Positions 62,226 through 64,000 of a stretch of DNA of 64,000 nt are shown piece after piece (the first letter of the stretch is position 1; the number at the start of each line of letters is the position of its first letter). Under the pieces are notes generated by a model. That model did no database searches and was not told where the DNA came from. It saw only the letters and a list, made by a program, of their open reading frames with translations. Source of the DNA: Heliocidaris tuberculata (lineage: Eukaryota > Echinodermata > Echinoidea > Camarodonta > Echinometridae); assembly GCA_025618425.1 (NCBI GenBank), contig CM046845.1, positions 32,664,277 to 32,728,276 of the forward strand, written 5' to 3'. The translations under genes and the position numbers were made by a program.

Positions 62226-64000
62226 TTGATTGATACACGTCTGTCAAAACTCAATTACACACACACACACACACACATACCCCACACACACACTCTCTGA
62301 AGGTATCATGTTAAATCATATTTATGATTATCATTATCACGAGAATAATGATTAAGCTCTCAGCATGTGCATGATGTGCAGAGTGTGGTAACTTCTCTTT
62401 GTCGTTTAAATTCTATACTTTTTTTTTTTTATCTTGAGTCATGATGCAGTTTCTCCAGACTCTTGCAGACGTAAATCTATACAATTTGGTTTCAATAACA
62501 TTTTATCGACCAAATAGACAACGCACACATTCAAATCTAAACATTGATTATCCAGAGGGACCACACTGTATACATAACTGTCTGTATCTCGCCCCCACCC
62601 CAATGTATAACATCTTTTTTTAGCCGAAGACAAAATAGATAAATCAATGTTAAATAAAGAAAAGTGAGGGAAAAGAAACCCTCCCCTGTCTTTGATTTTC
62701 GGATTAGTTAACATCGAACACTTAACCATTCTTTCTGTCTTGTTTCTCTCTGACTGGGTTCCTTTGACGAATTTAGGGATTGGTTAATTCACCCATTCTC
62801 ATCACATGTCGGATTTGAGCCTAGACCAGGTCTGTCCAAACTAGATCTATTGTTTGGACCTGGTCCTATGCTAACATTGGGTCCATCACCGGGCCAGACC
62901 TCGCCAGTAAGTAAACCGAGCTTTTGTAGTCATGTAATTCTGGCTTACTTAGTCTGTATGACTGTATATTTTGACTTCTGACATCAATCTAGGGCATATC
63001 CAGACGCACCATTTAAGGGTTGCATTTCAATTAAAAGTGCACACTTTTTTAGCGTAATATTATTTTCACGTTGTCGCGTGCATGATCATTAAAACATGAA
63101 AATCAAATATATCATTTACCAGTCTTGTTTGCTTTAAATATGCCTTCTGAAAAGATAAAAATTGAAAAGTCATTTTAGATGAAAATGATACAATAAAAAA
63201 AAAGATTTTCTAGATTAAAAAAAATCAAGGATGAAAATTACAAAGAGAAGTAAAAACTAGAATGAGCAATTCTAGAAATCTGTGCTGGATACAAATTCTT
63301 TATACCGTCACTTTTGCGCAACGAAGCTTTTTTGAAATCGATCAAATCATAATGGATCATTCGCCGATAATACACAATATGAGGGAAAGTGTTCATTTTA
63401 TGAAGAATTAAAGTAATGATAAATTGTGATGTTGTAATAATCCAAAAAGGCATTTCTTAATTATAAAAGTGTCTGACTGCATCCATAACTGCTGCATGGT
63501 TTTTCGGAGAGATGACTGTATAAGAGCGTGGGGAGTGCTCCCAACCCCTCCCTCCCGTGCCCCTTTCCAGGTCACGCTTCCCCAATCTTTCTCTTCTTCT
63601 CCTTCTCCACCTCCTCCTCTTGACTTGTATGTTTAGAGGTTGGTTGAGTATCGTATACAAGGCACGAGTTGGTCTCTAAGCGGTAGAGTCAATATTGTCT
63701 GTAGAATATAGAGGAGAGTTTTGTGGTTATGTTGAGATTAAAGCTTAGAAAACGTGTAAGTGGGGGCTCTATCACAGCTACTTTATCTCCGCCTTGAGCT
63801 CGTTGAAGGACATGATTGTGTTCCCACAAGACAAGTTCTTCGAATTAAAGTTAAGTTACCTCTAACCTCTGAAATCACATATAGCTGTCAACTTCAAAAT
63901 TCTTTGTTATAAACGTTCAAATCAGATATATATTACTCCACAAGGCCTCGATTGCAACTACCTCGGGCTTTTTGCTTTGAGATAATCATTATTATGAATG

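Larger units (their letters stand above)
60832..64000. other. Downstream intergenic region
   Basis: Besides the SINE pieces and CA repeats there is an imperfect hairpin at 62824-62868 (gaccaggtc, ccaaac / gtttgg, acctggtc). I see no gene. Confidence 0.35.

Overview
The window looks like a piece of a marine deuterostome genome, most likely an echinoderm and probably a sea urchin. The evidence is AT-rich DNA, small exons split by long introns with GT-AG borders, very dense short inverted-repeat transposons, tRNA-derived SINEs, purine-rich satellites, and the gene content. The species call is an inference; nothing here identifies it directly. All three recognisable host genes lie on the + strand.

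Region 1 (1-15,046) is the 3' half of a PRMT7-type protein arginine methyltransferase gene. Six exons (163-5309) encode the C-terminal part of the protein. A segment of about 6.6 kb holding the last four exons and the 3' flank occurs twice in tandem (1473-8042 and 8043-15,046). The second copy has intact exons (8607-11,892) but no 5' exons in between. The copies differ by a few substitutions and by two reciprocal TTAA-flanked transposon insertions, so this is either a young partial gene duplication or an uncollapsed haplotype in the assembly. Each copy ends in a GAT-rich array that produces long but meaningless His- or Met-rich ORFs.

Region 2 (15,047-17,705) is intergenic and holds two non-autonomous hAT-like elements with clear target duplications.

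Region 3 (17,706-42,716) is a gene of at least 22 exons for a secreted protein of about 845 residues: signal peptide, Ser/Thr-rich linker, twelve long EGF modules (most calcium-binding), six short EGF modules and a small Cys-containing C-terminal segment. Each EGF is one exon, and almost every junction is phase 1. Its introns hold an 84-bp purine satellite, a 74-nt perfect palindrome, an antisense LINE with an intact reverse transcriptase ORF, a 17-bp minisatellite, nested MITEs, and tandem copies of one exon's own 3' end.

Region 4 (42,717-56,740) is gene-poor: a 480-bp purine tract, a near-identical second copy of a hAT-like MITE, SINEs, a decayed LINE 3' end and a GATA array. CpG-containing patches upstream of the next gene may be regulatory.

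Region 5 (56,741-58,189) is an intronless forkhead gene that I assign to FoxQ1 from its forkhead domain, with a Groucho-type eh1-like motif downstream of the domain. From 58,190 to the end is AT-rich flank with SINE pieces and microsatellites and no gene that I can support.

The three genes have unrelated roles (arginine methylation, extracellular matrix or cell surface, transcription), so no pathway links them. The most unusual aspects are the partial PRMT7 duplication with its breakpoints and reciprocal insertions, the TTAA element group, and the splice-site-bearing exon-end repeats in the EGF gene.
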